Below are positions 45,400 to 56,290 of a DNA stretch of 64,000 nucleotides, in pieces. The translations under genes were made by a program, and so were the position numbers. The stretch's first letter is position 1. Every line of letters starts with the position of its first letter. The notes under the pieces were generated by a model that did no database searches, was not told the origin of the DNA, and worked only from the letters and a program-made list of their open reading frames with translations. Origin of the DNA: Panicum virgatum (Eukaryota > Streptophyta > Magnoliopsida > Poales > Poaceae); contig NC_053139.1 of assembly GCF_016808335.1 (NCBI RefSeq), positions 35,857,954-35,921,953 on the forward strand, given 5' to 3'.

Positions 45400-47868
45400 A
45401 TGAGCTCAGCTGTGTTGCCAATGGATAAAGGACCCGGTGATTTGCTGGAGCTTCAAGAAGATCACCAGCTAGCCTACTTGGTGAAGGACTGGGATTTTTC
45501 CACTGGCAGAAGATTTGAGGCAGAGGTCTGCAGTAAGTTCAACATCTCAATGCATAATCCCTCCTCATCCCCGCATGGTTCTTTCTTCCTACTGGTCATC
45601 TTCCGGCGTTTCACTTTTCGTCTCACGGAGAATTCGGTGAGCCTGGCTCTGCATTCTTGCCTTGGCGGTTCACCGTCAGATTTTCATGTCACCTATCTTC
45701 GCGATAGGCATTTCAAGATCTCTGTTTCTTGCAAGCAAGTGGGTCTGCTCATCCATTCGTTGAAGAGGATCACAACCTCTCATTTTGATGTCTATTTTCA
45801 TCTGTGGAGAGAGGGAGGAGATGAATGGAGGCGTGAAATGGCCAAATGGCTTGAGGAAGAAGAAAGAAGCTGGACCAAAGTAGTGAGTCGACATCAAGCT
45901 AGAAAGAAGAAATCCCATCCTCCAAAAAAATTTTGTTTCAGAGAAAAGCTTGTCCAAGTCTCTCCAAAGGTAAAATCAAGGCCAATAGAAACTCAAAGGG
46001 TCATCAAAATTGGCAGCATCTTCTGTTATATTCCACACACAAACTCTGCATCCTCAAGTTCCATTCCTGCTCATGAAGTCGTCGATCCAACAGCCATGCA
46101 TCAAGCAGATCAAGAGTTTCATCGTGCTGAAGATCGAAGAGAGAAGCACGACGGCCATTTCACAGGTCAGTCTGAAATTCAAATTCAAAAGGTGTTTCAA
46201 AATCTGAAACAGTCTTTTCGAGAAGTGCAACAGAGAAAGAAGAATAACCATAGGCAGCTAGCCCACAACGCTTCGGGCAATGAGCAAGCAAATCAATGCA
46301 TATGCGGCTCAAGGCTTTTTTGCTCCAAGTGCCTCGGTAATGGGCACGACCTAAGTGCCTGCAATAATTCTATTAGATGCTGGTTCTGCTTTAACTATGG
46401 CCATAAAGCAAAGTTTTGCTTCAAAAAAAGGGTCGCTGGTAAATTGCAATGGGCTGTGAAGCATCGAATTGAAGATGGGCCTCCCAAGGAACCAGCCCAG
46501 GAAACCGAACCAGCCCAAGAAACCACTCCACCCTCAGACCCAGTAGCTGATGCAGCCCAGCCGTCAGCGCATGCCGCTAAGGAAAATGAAGCTGAAAGAG
46601 CGCCTCAGTCTCCCATAGAGATCACCCCACATCTTAATAGCACTGCGCTCTCAGCCCCCTCGCATACAGAGCCTCACTCATAGTCCCATCTAGTGAGCAC
46701 GACGCTTAAGTGCACGTTGACTGAGAGAGCTCCGCAAGAGATGGCGATCCTCGGCAAGAGTTAGTGGCACAAATTGCTGACCAATTTGTAGATCAAGTAC
46801 AAGATGCAGAGAATGGAGTAGGACAAGGCAACTGGGGTAGCAATGTGCAGCAGCAACAGCAGCAGCAAGATGAGGTTAGCAATGCCAGCTCTGTGAACCA
46901 GCCATCTGCTTCTGAAGCTAGCTTCATTCCTGGCAAAGCTCCTCAGGCTGTAGCTGAGTTGCACATGGATGAACCAGAAAATAATCTTCAGGTAATGACT
47001 AATGGAAAGAGCAGCAGAGCTCAACTTCTGCAAGAGACAACAAGAGAATTAATGGGTGTCCTCACTAGGCTCTCTGGTAATCTAGGTGGAATGGGGCACA
47101 ACCAAAACATAGTGCTCAACTTCCCTGCCTTCATAGTTTAGATGCAGGGCAACAACATTCAGACTATCCAAATCAGACTTAATGAAGAAGGCAACAGCTC
47201 TAGGGGTCATAACATGCTGATTGGCAACAATTTACCCTTTGACATGGATAGAGAGACAGTGGGAGAAACTGGAAATCAAGGGGTCATAACATACAGAATC
47301 TCAACCAAGGATTGTCTCCAATGCTGAGGCCCCTACTATTATCAGGCTTGCCATCAAGCACACCTATGTCAGAAAATTGAAGAAGAAATAGGAGCAACCA
47401 AATCAGATTAATGTGTTTCAGGCCCCACCTACTAGCAGCAAAGTTGGCACCAAGCACAGAAGGACCCAGGATGGCCAACCTGATGTGGAGAGTAGTATTA
47501 GAAGGAGTGAAAGGTTGAAAGCCAAATCACAGGGTTTCAAAAACAGAACTGTCCATGATGGCCCTGTTAGCAAGAACACCAGAAGTGCCAAGAAAAAAGT
47601 TCATGCCCAGAAAGAACTAGCTGATAATCTCTTCTTACCAAAATCTATTTCTCACATTGATTTCCCTGGGTTGAAGCAACTTGAGAATGTTGATGACTTC
47701 CCTGCAATACCTATAATTCAGCTCCAAGAAGTGGCTGTGCAAAAGTGCGGCTTGTCTCCTTCGGTGGTCACAGCCGACCTGCTCCTCGCAAGAACATGTA
47801 AAGATGGAAGCACTGAGGATGGGAAGAGGAGCAGCAAAAAGGCTCTGCAGACTGTGATCAATGGATAA
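45400..47868 (+). pseudogene. ORF1 of the inner LINE (RNA-binding, CCHC)
   Basis: From ATG 45400, 427 residues open to TAG 46681-46683. The N-terminal region is of the plant LINE ORF1 type (LVKDWDFSTGRRFEAEVCSKF). CCHC-like knuckles follow (CSKCLGNGHDLSAC and CWFCFNYGHKAKFCF, about 46326-46425), then a Pro/Ala-rich stretch. Other frames carry the sequence on: 46764-47141, then 47413-47868 with IRRSERLKAKSQGFKNR, homologous to RRSLRVKKANRGFK of the middle LINE, and FPAIPIIQLQEVAVQKCGLSP. ORF1 was therefore about 800 codons and has been broken by stops and frameshifts. It would bind element RNA in the transposition particle. Confidence 0.85.
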
Positions 47869-48198
47869 TTACGCTAAATATATTTTGGCTAGGGAATGCC
47901 CAATAGTTTGCTGTTTTGGGATAATGATCTGCGGCCACCCTAAACCTCTGATTTTGGGTATGCTGACAACTCTGGTCAACTTTATGAACAGCCCTATGTT
48001 GGTCCAACTTTATCTGAATTGCCTGGTCAAGATTGAAAATCTTAATTTGCTTGGCTTTCTACTGATTGATGATGCTTCTGGTTTTCTGAATGCCAATATT
48101 TGTTTGATGGTATTTAAAGTTATTGGGCCTCTCTAGATTTTACTTTGCTGGCTTCCTGTGGTTGCTAAGCTTATGAATCTTGCACAACACTGTTCCCA

Positions 48199-51100
48199 AT
48201 GGGTACAACAAACACAAGGAATTGGAACATCCTGAATTGGAACATCAGAGGAATTAATGACCCAGGCAAACACAACGCAGTTAGAGCAAAAATAGAAGAA
48301 AGTGCTTGTTCTATCTTTTGCTTGCAAGAAACCAAAAGGGAGCATTTTGAACACTCATACATAAAGAAATTTGCTCCCAAGAGATTTGATAAGTTTGCTT
48401 TCTCCCCCTCGCAAGGTGCCTCAGGGGGCATATTGGTAGGATGGAATTCCTCGATTTTCTCAGGACAAGTCTTAGAAATTAATAATTTTGCAGTAACCAT
48501 ACTTTTCACAACCAGACACAACAATGAACCTTGGAAGTTTTCCTCTGTTTATGGACCTTGTGATGGGGAAGAAAGGCAAATGTTTGTGGATTGGCTAAAT
48601 GAGCTCCAAATAGAAGAAGAAAACTGGATGATCATGGGTGATTTCAATTTTTATAGATCTCTGGAAAATAGAAATAGAAATGGCGGCAATATCAATGATA
48701 TCTTCATATTTAATGAAGTGATTAGCAATGTGGGCTTACAAGAAATTCCTCTAAAAGGGAGAAAATACACCTGGAGCAATATGCAGGATGATCCACTACT
48801 AGAGCAACTGGATTGGTGCTTCACATCTGCAAATTGGATTTCTGCCTACCCAAACACACTCTTAATGCCCCTCTCAAAACCCACATCTGATCACACACCA
48901 TGTGTTGCTCAAATCAGCACCTCAATATCAAAAGCACACTTATTCAGGTTTGAAAACTTTTGGGTAGAGCAGCATGGCTTCCTAGAGATAGTTCAAGAAT
49001 CTTGGCAAACTGAAGTTTCAGCTACAAATAGTGCTACAAAACTGGCAGCCAAATTCAAAATCCTGAGAAAAAATCTGAAAAAGTGGAGTAAAAGCATCTC
49101 AAAGATTAACAATCTTATATAATCTTGTGATGACATTCTGCTTGTCTTGGATAAACTGGAGGATCTAAGAGGGCTTTTCATTTAGGAACACAACTTCAGG
49201 AAGATACTAAAGGAACACATCAACAAACTCTTGCATTGTAGGCAAGAATATGGGAAAAAGAGATACACTGTCAGATGGACTATGTTTGGAGATGAAGGCA
49301 CAAAATTCTTTCATGCAGCTGCTACTGAGAGGTATAGGCTCAACACAATAACAAGTCTGGAAGACGAAGATGGCAGGGCTGTAGTTGAACACTTTGAAAA
49401 GGCTGCCCTCCTTTGGAACACCTACAAAATTAGAATGGGAGTCACTGAAAATCCTCAAATGCTCTTTAATCTTGAAGATTTGGTAAACAGACATAATGAC
49501 TTAGATGAATTAGTGCAGCCCTTCTCAAGAAAAGAAATAGATAATGTTATCAATAAAATGGCAAATGACAAGGCACCAGGCCCAAATGGGTTTAATGGAA
49601 TGTTCCTCAAAAAAAGCTGGCACATAATAAAGGAGGACATCTACCAACTCTGTGATGATTTCTTTGAAGAAAGAGTCAGCATTCAGGCCATCAACAGTTC
49701 ATTCATAACCCTGGTGCCCAAATCAAATAACCCAACAACTGTGAGTGATTTCAGGCCAATTTCATTGCTGAATCTCATTGTCAAATTGTTAACAAAGCTA
49801 ATGGAAAATAGAGTCCAAAAAAGAATCATCCCTTTATTTCATCTGAACCAATATGGATTTATAAAGGGCAGAACAATACAGGACTGCCTAGCATGGAGTT
49901 TCGAGTACATACACCAATGTCAACACTCTAAAAGGGAACTTGTCATCCTAAAATTGGACTTTGAGAAGGCTTTTGACACTGTCGAACACTCTGCAATTAT
50001 AGAGGTGATGCAAGCTATGGGTTTCCCAGATATTTGGACACGATGGGTTAAAAACATTTTCAGTTCTGGCTCAGCCTCCATCCTACTAAATAGGGTTCTA
50101 GGGAAAAGCTTTTACTGCAAAAGAGGGGTCAGACAGGGAGATCCCTTATCCCCCTTACTCTTTGTCTTAGCTGCTGAGTTGATGCAATGCATCATGAACA
50201 GAGGACTTCAAAATGGCATTTTCACCTTGCCTACAGAGGCTGACCCCAGCAACAAATTTCCAATCATACAGTATGCTGATGATACAATCCTGGTAATGAG
50301 AGCTTCCCAAAGAGAGCTGTTCTGTCTCAAAGGCATCCTGCAATCCTTTGCAAAGTCCACTGGCCTTAAAGTTAATTACAACAAGTCAAACATGATACCC
50401 CTGAACCTAAGTGAGGATCAAGCACAAAATATTGCAAGCACCTTTGGATGTAAATTGGGGGATTACCTTTTACATATTTGGGTTTACCCTTAGGCACCAC
50501 TAAGCCTATAATCATTGATCTCATGCCTTTAGTGGACAAAACAGAAAGAAGACTAACCTCTATATCTTCAATGCTAAATCAAGCTTCAAGGCTCCAGTTG
50601 GTAAATTTAGTACTCTCATCCCTACCAACATATACCATGTGCAGCATCAAGGTCCCTAAGGGAATCTTAGATCAGATTGATAGAGCCAGAAAACAATGTC
50701 TTTGGAGAAAGTCAGAAGTGAGTGGGAAAACAAAATCGGTGGTTGCATGGAGAAAAGTTGTCAAACCAAAAAGAAAAGGAGGCCTAGGTGTAGTGGACCT
50801 AGAGGCACAGAATGAAGCCCTACTCCTCAAGCATCTTGACAAATTCTACAACAGAAAAGAGATCCCATGGATGGATCTGATATGGAACTCTCACTATCAA
50901 AACAATTTGGTGCCTCATGCTGAAAATGATAAAGGATCCTTTTGGTGGAGAGATTTATTGCATCTTTGTGACAAGTTTAGAGGAATAGCTAAGTGCACAC
51001 TCGGCAATGGAACTTCAGTACTCTTTTGGCTGGATGTCTGGAATGACTACTGCCTCAAAGACTCCTTACCAAGGCTGTTCTCATTCGCGAAAAATCAGAA

Positions 51101-51809
51101 AATATCGGTGGCCCAATTCCTAAGTGAAGAAAATATGGACAATAATTTCTATTTTCCTTTGTCTCAACAAGCTAATGAAGAATACCAATAGCTCAAGGAA
51201 ATCATGCATTCACTGCAAGTTTATGATGAGCAAAAAGATCAATGGACATACATCTGGGGTTCTTCAAAATACACTTCAAAGAAGATGTACAACCTCCCAT
51301 ACAAATTTATTCAGCCCCCTAAGCCTTTCATTTGGATCTGGGACTCAAAGTGTGCTAACAAATTGAAAGTCTTCTCTTGGTTAATGCTAGTTGATAGACT
51401 AAAAACTAGAAACATCCTAAGAAGGAAAAATCAAAATATACAGGGAAATGATTACAGCTGCGCTATCTGCACTCAACAGCAAGAGGAAACAACTTTTCAT
51501 CTTTTCTTTGACTGTATCTTCTCCAGGCAATGCTGGCACCGTCTAGGCTTCCATTGGAATAACAGTCTGCCCTTCTTTCAAATGATGGAAGAAGCCAAAA
51601 TAAACTTTGCACATCCCTTCTTTATGGAGGCAGTCATCATTGCAACATGGATAATCTGGAAGACTAGAAATGCAAAAAATTTTGAGCAGCAACAGCCGAG
51701 TTTGCAGAGATGGAAAAGAGCTTTCAGAGATGAGTCTTTCCTCCAAGCACATAGAATGAAAGAAGACCTGAAGAACCCCTTCCTTACCTGGGTAGATAGC
51801 GTTAGTTAG
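48199..51809 (+). pseudogene. ORF2 (endonuclease-reverse transcriptase) of the inner LINE
   Basis: Endonuclease 48199-49122 (WNILNWNIRGINDPGKHNA, FCLQETKRE, WMIMGDFNFYRS, YTWSNMQDDPLLEQLDW, TSDHTPC). In-frame TAA 49120-49122 and TAG 49183-49185 follow, then reverse transcriptase from 49231 ([52 protein letters not shown], active site YADD near 50275). One base is missing near 50467 (GDYLLHIWVYP should read ..[10 protein letters not shown]), and the frame resumes at 50478-51191. One more TAG (51189-51191) precedes the zf-RVT region, 51204-51809 (CAICTQQQEETTFHLFFDC). Only four lesions in 3.6 kb, so this LINE is younger than the others, as the nesting requires. Confidence 0.92.
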
Positions 51810-51977
51810 CTCTGTACATAAGATTTTCTTCAGCTAGGATTGTATAGTTCCTTTGCTCTCTTGTTCCTTTCGCTCATCTCGAGCTCTATAAGTTTCCTCT
51901 CGGACTGCTGCTTTGTTTGTTTTTTTTCTAATAAATTTGCTGCGGGGGCCTCCCTCGCAGCATTCCATTTCAAAAAA

Positions 51978-53108
51978 GTAGGAAGCTAGCCCAGGATCCA
52001 CTAAAACGTTATCAACCACTTCCACGAAACCCAACTGAACATTATCTGATAGCTGGTCTGCCATTTGTTGATCAGCATTTTCTTCTGGTTCATGATTTTC
52101 CTCCCCATCCATAAGCATATCTTCTGGAAATTCCTCTACCAAAAAATTGCCTGGGAATTGAAGGGGAGCCTGCAAACCCAAGATGACTGGGGGAATTTCT
52201 GGCACAAATTGTCCCACAGGTAAGTCATTTAAAGGCAAAGGTGGTTCTTCCTCAACTGGCTCTGCTACTTCCTCAATTATAACTGGTTGTTCATTTGCCT
52301 CAATAAAAGCCTCCTCTAGAATGATTTCTCTAGCTGCCTCGCCCCCCATAGGGTCAACAATTTCCCCTCCATTCATAACCACATCTTCTCCTTCGGGTAA
52401 TTCATTTAAATTGAGATTTAAGGGTTCCCACTCTGCATTGGCCAAGTTTTGGGGAGCTATATCTTGATTTTGTTGAGCATTAACCTGATCCTCAGGATCA
52501 ACAGCAAGCTCATTCAGATCAATATCTACTGGCCCAGCACCAACCTGACCATGACCAAAGAAATCAAAAGGAGCATTTGGATTCAGATTATCAGCTGGTA
52601 CAGGTTCCTCATCAGGTGGAGGTCCCCCTAGTAACCCATTATTAATTACTTCACATTGAATTGTCCAAGATTCTCCTTGAAAAGCCTCTGCATCTGACAA
52701 GATAATGAACTGAGGAACAGATTCAAGATCTAAAACACGAGCTTTGACAATCAGTCGTGCCAATTTGGACATATCTTTTTCCTAAGAAATGACTTTCCCA
52801 AACGTACAGATAGCACTATCAAGGAATTCCTGCTCCCAATAATCTACAGGAAAACCTAACAACATGAGCCAGCATTCTCTGTTGAAATGAACTGACCTCC
52901 AGTTACGTCCCCTATTGTGTTTCACAAAGCTGATGTTAACATCCCCAAAGGCATGTGGACTGTTACTGATTAGATTGTCACAATCATGGAGGAAAGTGAA
53001 GCGAACATATGCTTGTCCCAAGTGACAGTGTTGAATATCAACTATGTCTACTCTCAAATGATCCACTAAGAACTCATGTAGCACCTCCCGAATATTATGA
53101 AAGGACAC
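51978..53108 (-). pseudogene. ORF1 of the middle LINE, N-terminal and acidic part
   Basis: From the element's truncated 5' end: 53108-52782 (VLHEFLVDHLRVDIVDIQHCHLGQAYVRF, ECWLMLLGFPVDYWEQEFLD) resembles the DUF4283-like RNA-binding region of plant LINE ORF1. An in-frame TAG follows directly (VIS*EKDMSKLARLIVKARV), and then 52772 onward encodes VPQFIILSDAEAFQGESWTIQCEV. A long acidic Glu/Pro/Asn tract leads to VDPGLAS, where the inner LINE cuts in. The apparent extra C-terminus to 51834 is antisense inner-LINE sequence. Confidence 0.85.
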
Positions 53109-53124
53109 AAGATAACATCATTCT

Positions 53125-53422
53125 GGAGACCGACTCCCTAACGCTAGTGAAGGCTCTGAAGTCGCAGGAGTATGATCTGGCCCCAGGAGGTGTGCTTTTT
53201 AGGGAAGCAAAATTCATCATGGCGACCATGTTTAATTCTACGTCGATCACCCATGTCTATCGGTCGTGTAATACTGTGGATCATGATTTAGCTCGTTTTG
53301 GTCGTGATAGGGACCTGGATCATCCTGTCATATGGAGTATCCCCTCCCAATTTTTGTAAACAATCTTGGTCCGTGAATCCACAGCTAGTTAAATAAAGTA
53401 ACGAGCGCTTGCTATAAAAAAA
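53125..53422 (+). pseudogene. 3' end of the outer LINE (RNase H C-terminus and tail)
   Basis: Continues the RNase H-like domain interrupted at 40334: ETDSLTLVKALKSQEYDLAPGG, then VYRSCNTVDHDLARFG, ending with TAA 53357-53359. It is followed by ataaagtaacgagcgc and a short A-run. Confidence 0.9.
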
Positions 53423-53433
53423 ATGCTGATGCA

Positions 53434-53877
53434 CGTACGAATCGGATTAGAAGTTAGGTTACTCATTTTCTATACTAGGCAATTATGCCCGTACGTTGCT
53501 ACAGATAAAGTTAGTATAAGTATCGGATATGTATTGGTGCCCGTGCGTTAATTTATATGGATCTACGTGATTGAGTCGTGGACAGAGGGGGTTGGTTCGA
53601 CTTGCATAGGGGATGGACTAAGACCCACTTGTCAATAATACAAGACGGACTAAATTAAAAAAAATTGGGTGTAAACCTTACTCACTTTAGAAATAGATAT
53701 AGATATAGATATAGATTTTATAAGATACGTACTATAGCATATATACGGCCAAATTAGGCAAAAAAATAATCTAGCCATAAATAAATATCTGACCTCTCAT
53801 AAAATGTCGAATTAACCGTTCGAATTGTTGAATTAGAGTTCGCGGATTGTTGATTCAGTAGTAAGAAAATGTTGAAG
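53434..53877. repeat. Dispersed grass repeat, second copy
   Basis: About 53485-53718 (gcccgtacgttgctacag ... ctcactttagaaatag, then agatatagatatag) matches 22136-22350 over roughly 220 bp with many differences. Family not named; likely one end of a DNA transposon or Helitron-like repeat. Confidence 0.6.
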
Positions 53878-54040
53878 CACTACTAGAAAACGGGCCTTGG
53901 GCACCGGCTGAGAAGGGCCAAAGGCACCGGTTTCCCAACCGGTGCCCCGCAACCGCGACCAATGGCCTCGACTTAAGACACCGGGTTTTTCAACCGGTGC
54001 CTTAGGCTTCCATTGGTACCGGTTGGAAATACCAGCATGG
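53878..54040. mobile_element. CACTA end fragment
   Basis: CACTACTAGAAAACGGGCC is a typical CACTA terminus, followed by subterminal motifs caccggtttcccaaccggtgcc and caccgggtttttcaaccggtgcc. No matching right end was found nearby. The family differs from the gccgagtg elements. Confidence 0.65.
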
Positions 54041-54372
54041 AAAAATCTGGATAGATTGGGGAGCAACCTATAAATAAACATATGATCCCATAAAATGTTG
54101 AACTATTAGCTATTCAAAATACTAAGTGAAAAAATGTTGAATAAAATTAGCGACATGAAGTTAGTGGTTTGTAATTGTTGAACTAGATGGGTTTAATATG
54201 CTAGAAAATTGTCGATAAAAAAAATTAGTAGAACCGGGCACCAAATGGTAGCACACAACCTCAGCATTGATCTGGAAATATTCACTACTAGTATTTTTTT
54301 GGATGGGTAATAAAACCAGAGCTCATTGCTAAAAAAAATTAACCATGACCTTTTAAAAAGCACTCACAGGCG
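54041..54372. other. No gene seen
   Basis: AT-rich spacer. A second cactacta at 54283 (cactactagtatttttttgg) might be another CACTA-like terminus, but is unsupported. Confidence 0.4.
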
Positions 54373-54570
54373 GACAAGAAAAAAAACCGCCTCGGTTAAT
54401 GGCCAGCATTAATCGAGGCGGTCACTTTTTATTAATCGAGACAATTATAGAAAACCGCTTCGCAAAATAGATTAACCGAGGCGGTCATTTTTTAAATGTC
54501 CGCCTCGATTAATATTGATTAACCGAGGCGGTTGTTCTAAAGCAAACACCTAGGTTAATCGATTTACGGA
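54373..54570. repeat. Inverted/direct repeats of ccgcctcggttaat
   Basis: At least five copies of aaccgcctcggttaat or attaatcgaggcggt in alternating orientation. This looks like a subterminal array of a further CACTA-like family. No termini or target duplication could be fixed. Confidence 0.6.
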
Positions 54571-54890
54571 GGCAATTGCCTTAAAAGCCCACCTTTGAAA
54601 AGGCTGAGGCCCAACTGGCCCAGGCGAGGCCCGATAAGTGTCTATGGTATACATATATGGAGTTAGGGTTTGGCCACTTATTTCTCTCCCTCTCCCCTCC
54701 CCTTCTCAGCCGCATGGTGGCCTCCGCCCTCATTGGCCTCTCGGCGCGCGGCATACGGCGGCGCTCGGATCTCGCAACGACGTCCCTCTCCACCGCACGA
54801 CGGGGCCCCTACCCCTCTCCCTCCCCACCGCACGGTGGTGCGCCGGCAGGCCTCGCGTGGCAGCGGGAGGTGGAGCATGGGTGCGGCGGC
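54571..54890. other. GC-rich stretch interrupted by the solo LTR
   Basis: CT-rich then GC-rich sequence with overlapping ORFs on both strands (54638-54939). The solo LTR at 54891 is inserted in it, and the sequence resumes only as gcggccgacctc (56279-56290) before the next LTR element. No recognised domain; it could be a 5' gene end or an element's internal part. Confidence 0.35.
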
Positions 54891-56278
54891 TGTAAGGATC
54901 ACCGGGGTGTCCGACCCTAGAGGGGGAGGGGGTGAATAGGGTCGCTAAACGCTTTTTAACCTAGGGCTCAAACTACTTGCATAAGATAAACCTAACACGT
55001 CCTATACATGCTAGTTATAACTAAGGTTTATCTATGCAACTCTCTACTTACCCCTAAAAATTTGCAACCTATAGCCAATCCTAATCAAACTAACTAGGAA
55101 ACTAAAGGCACACAACAAAGAGTAAGTGCGGAAACGTAATATGGTAAGTAAAGAGGTAAGTGCAAGAGGGATGCAAACTCCCGAGTAGACACGGTCATGT
55201 AACGTGGTTCGGCATAAACGCCTACGTCCACGGGACACCGAGGCTCTTCCGATCACCGTCTTGAACTACGCCACCAATGGCGATGCCGGCAAGCAAAGGC
55301 AAGTGCCCACAAGACACCGAGTCTCGTGCACCGCCACCGTCTCTCTCGGTCACCCGGCCGAAATCCACTACGGAGCTTCTCCACCAAGGAAGGGGCCTCC
55401 TCTTCCCCCGCACAAAGTGTCGTTGCCACTCCACACCAAGACGGAGGGTCACACGACGGATCACAAGTTGCTTGCCGCAGCAAGGCTTCTCTCAAGGGAG
55501 CTCTCGCAAGAACTAATCCCTATTACAAGCACTAAGCACTCTCACAAGTGTGCTTAAGCCTTTATGATGTACAATGAAGCTCTATAGTGGTTGGAGATGT
55601 TCTTGGGTGTGTGTGGGATGTCCAGCAACTCCAGCACTCTACAAATGGCCGGGGTGAGGCGTATATATAGGCCACCAAGTCTTGTAGCCGTTGCTCCAAC
55701 GGTCAGCTGAAATTCTGCGTATCACCGGTTGAACCGATGCCTCTGGCAGGGGTAGCGTCGGTTCATCCGGTCACTCATAAACCGAAGTAGCCGTTGAGCT
55801 TCTGACAGCTGACGTAGTGATCACCGGTTGAACCGATGCTTTGTACTGATGCATCACCGGTTCATCCGGTGCTTAAGAATCTTCTCCTGGGCAGCTGACG
55901 TCATTGCACCGATGCCATACTCCGATGCACCGTCGGTTAAACCGGTGCTGAAGAAACTTCTCCTGGGCACTTGACATCGTCTTTGGAACAAAGGACGCCC
56001 AATGCACCGATGCCCTTTTCTTGGACCGTCGGTTCAACCGGTGCCTATAGGCTGACTTGGCTTCGTTTCCCTCCTGTACCAAATATCCTAGCGTCGGTTC
56101 AACCCGTAGGGGCAGCCCTTCGGGCCTTGCTATGCCTATCTTCTCTTTCTCTTTGTCATCACTTGAACCTAAAAGCCTGAGAATGGTCATCTTAACAATC
56201 ATATTAGTCCAAGTGTTGTGTTGTCATTTGATCACCAAAATCACTTGAAATGGCATAAATGGTGCCATGTTCCTTACA
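54891..56278 (-). mobile_element. Solo LTR, 1,388 bp, reverse orientation, target duplication gcggc
   Basis: TGTAAGGATCACCGG...GTTCCTTACA, with gcggc at 54886-54890 and 56279-56283. Reverse-complemented, it follows the LTRs of the 15001-21094 element along most of its length (LTR end ...gatccttaca, ggctataggttgcaaa, cttgccggcatcg, gaggcgtatatatagg TATA region, caccggttgaaccgatg array at 55715-56105). It is a diverged family member in minus orientation without internal sequence. Confidence 0.92.
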
Positions 56279-56290
56279 GCGGCCGACCTC

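Larger units (their letters stand above)
45190..51977 (+). mobile_element. Inner LINE (L1-type), plus strand, near full length
   Basis: A GC-rich 5' UTR from about 45190-45230, ORF1 from 45400, ORF2 from 48199, and a short A-run at 51972-51977. The right junction lies inside ORF1 of the middle LINE (after ...VDPGLAS). The left boundary is approximate. I could not find a clean target duplication; aagccagccca (45217-45227) versus aagctagccca (51983-51993) is only a candidate. Both ORFs have a few inactivating changes. Confidence 0.85.
40335..53113 (-). mobile_element. Middle LINE (L1-type), minus strand, inserted in the outer LINE
   Basis: Target duplication aacatcattct at 40324-40334 and 53114-53124. 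The A-tail appears as the T-run at 40335-40342. It splits the outer LINE's RNase H codons exactly (MQNIIL|ETDSL). Excluding the inner LINE it is about 6 kb. Its 5' end (right) begins within ORF1, so it is 5'-truncated. It carries the ORF1 remainder, endonuclease, reverse transcriptase and zf-RVT. Confidence 0.93.
38509..53422 (+). mobile_element. Outer LINE (L1-type with RNase H), 5'-truncated, split by nested insertions
   Basis: Flanked by the 11-bp target duplication atgctgatgca (38498-38508 and 53423-53433), with a short A-tail before the right copy. The element itself is only 38509-40334 plus 53125-53422 (about 2.1 kb); the rest is inserted DNA. It is truncated just before the reverse transcriptase FADD motif (HLLFADDSLLLL, about 38514-38549). 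After that come the LINE C-terminal region (KYLGLPVYMGKSKEKTF, GGLGFRDLHLFNLAMLARQGWR), a zf-RVT-like segment (FKWKKIWTLNCQPKMRHFMWRF) and an RNase H-like domain (WKINIDAAF..., then after the insertion NIILETDSLTLVKAL). In-frame stops (e.g. TGA 39265-39267) and frameshifts show it is dead. Confidence 0.93.

Noticed and set aside
45152..45428. Ala/Arg-rich ORFs at the start of the inner LINE
   Set aside because: This is the GC-rich 5' UTR of the LINE read on either strand.
51834..51977. Apparent C-terminus of the middle LINE ORF1
   Set aside because: It is the inner LINE's 3' end read in antisense; the true ORF1 continues at about 45150.
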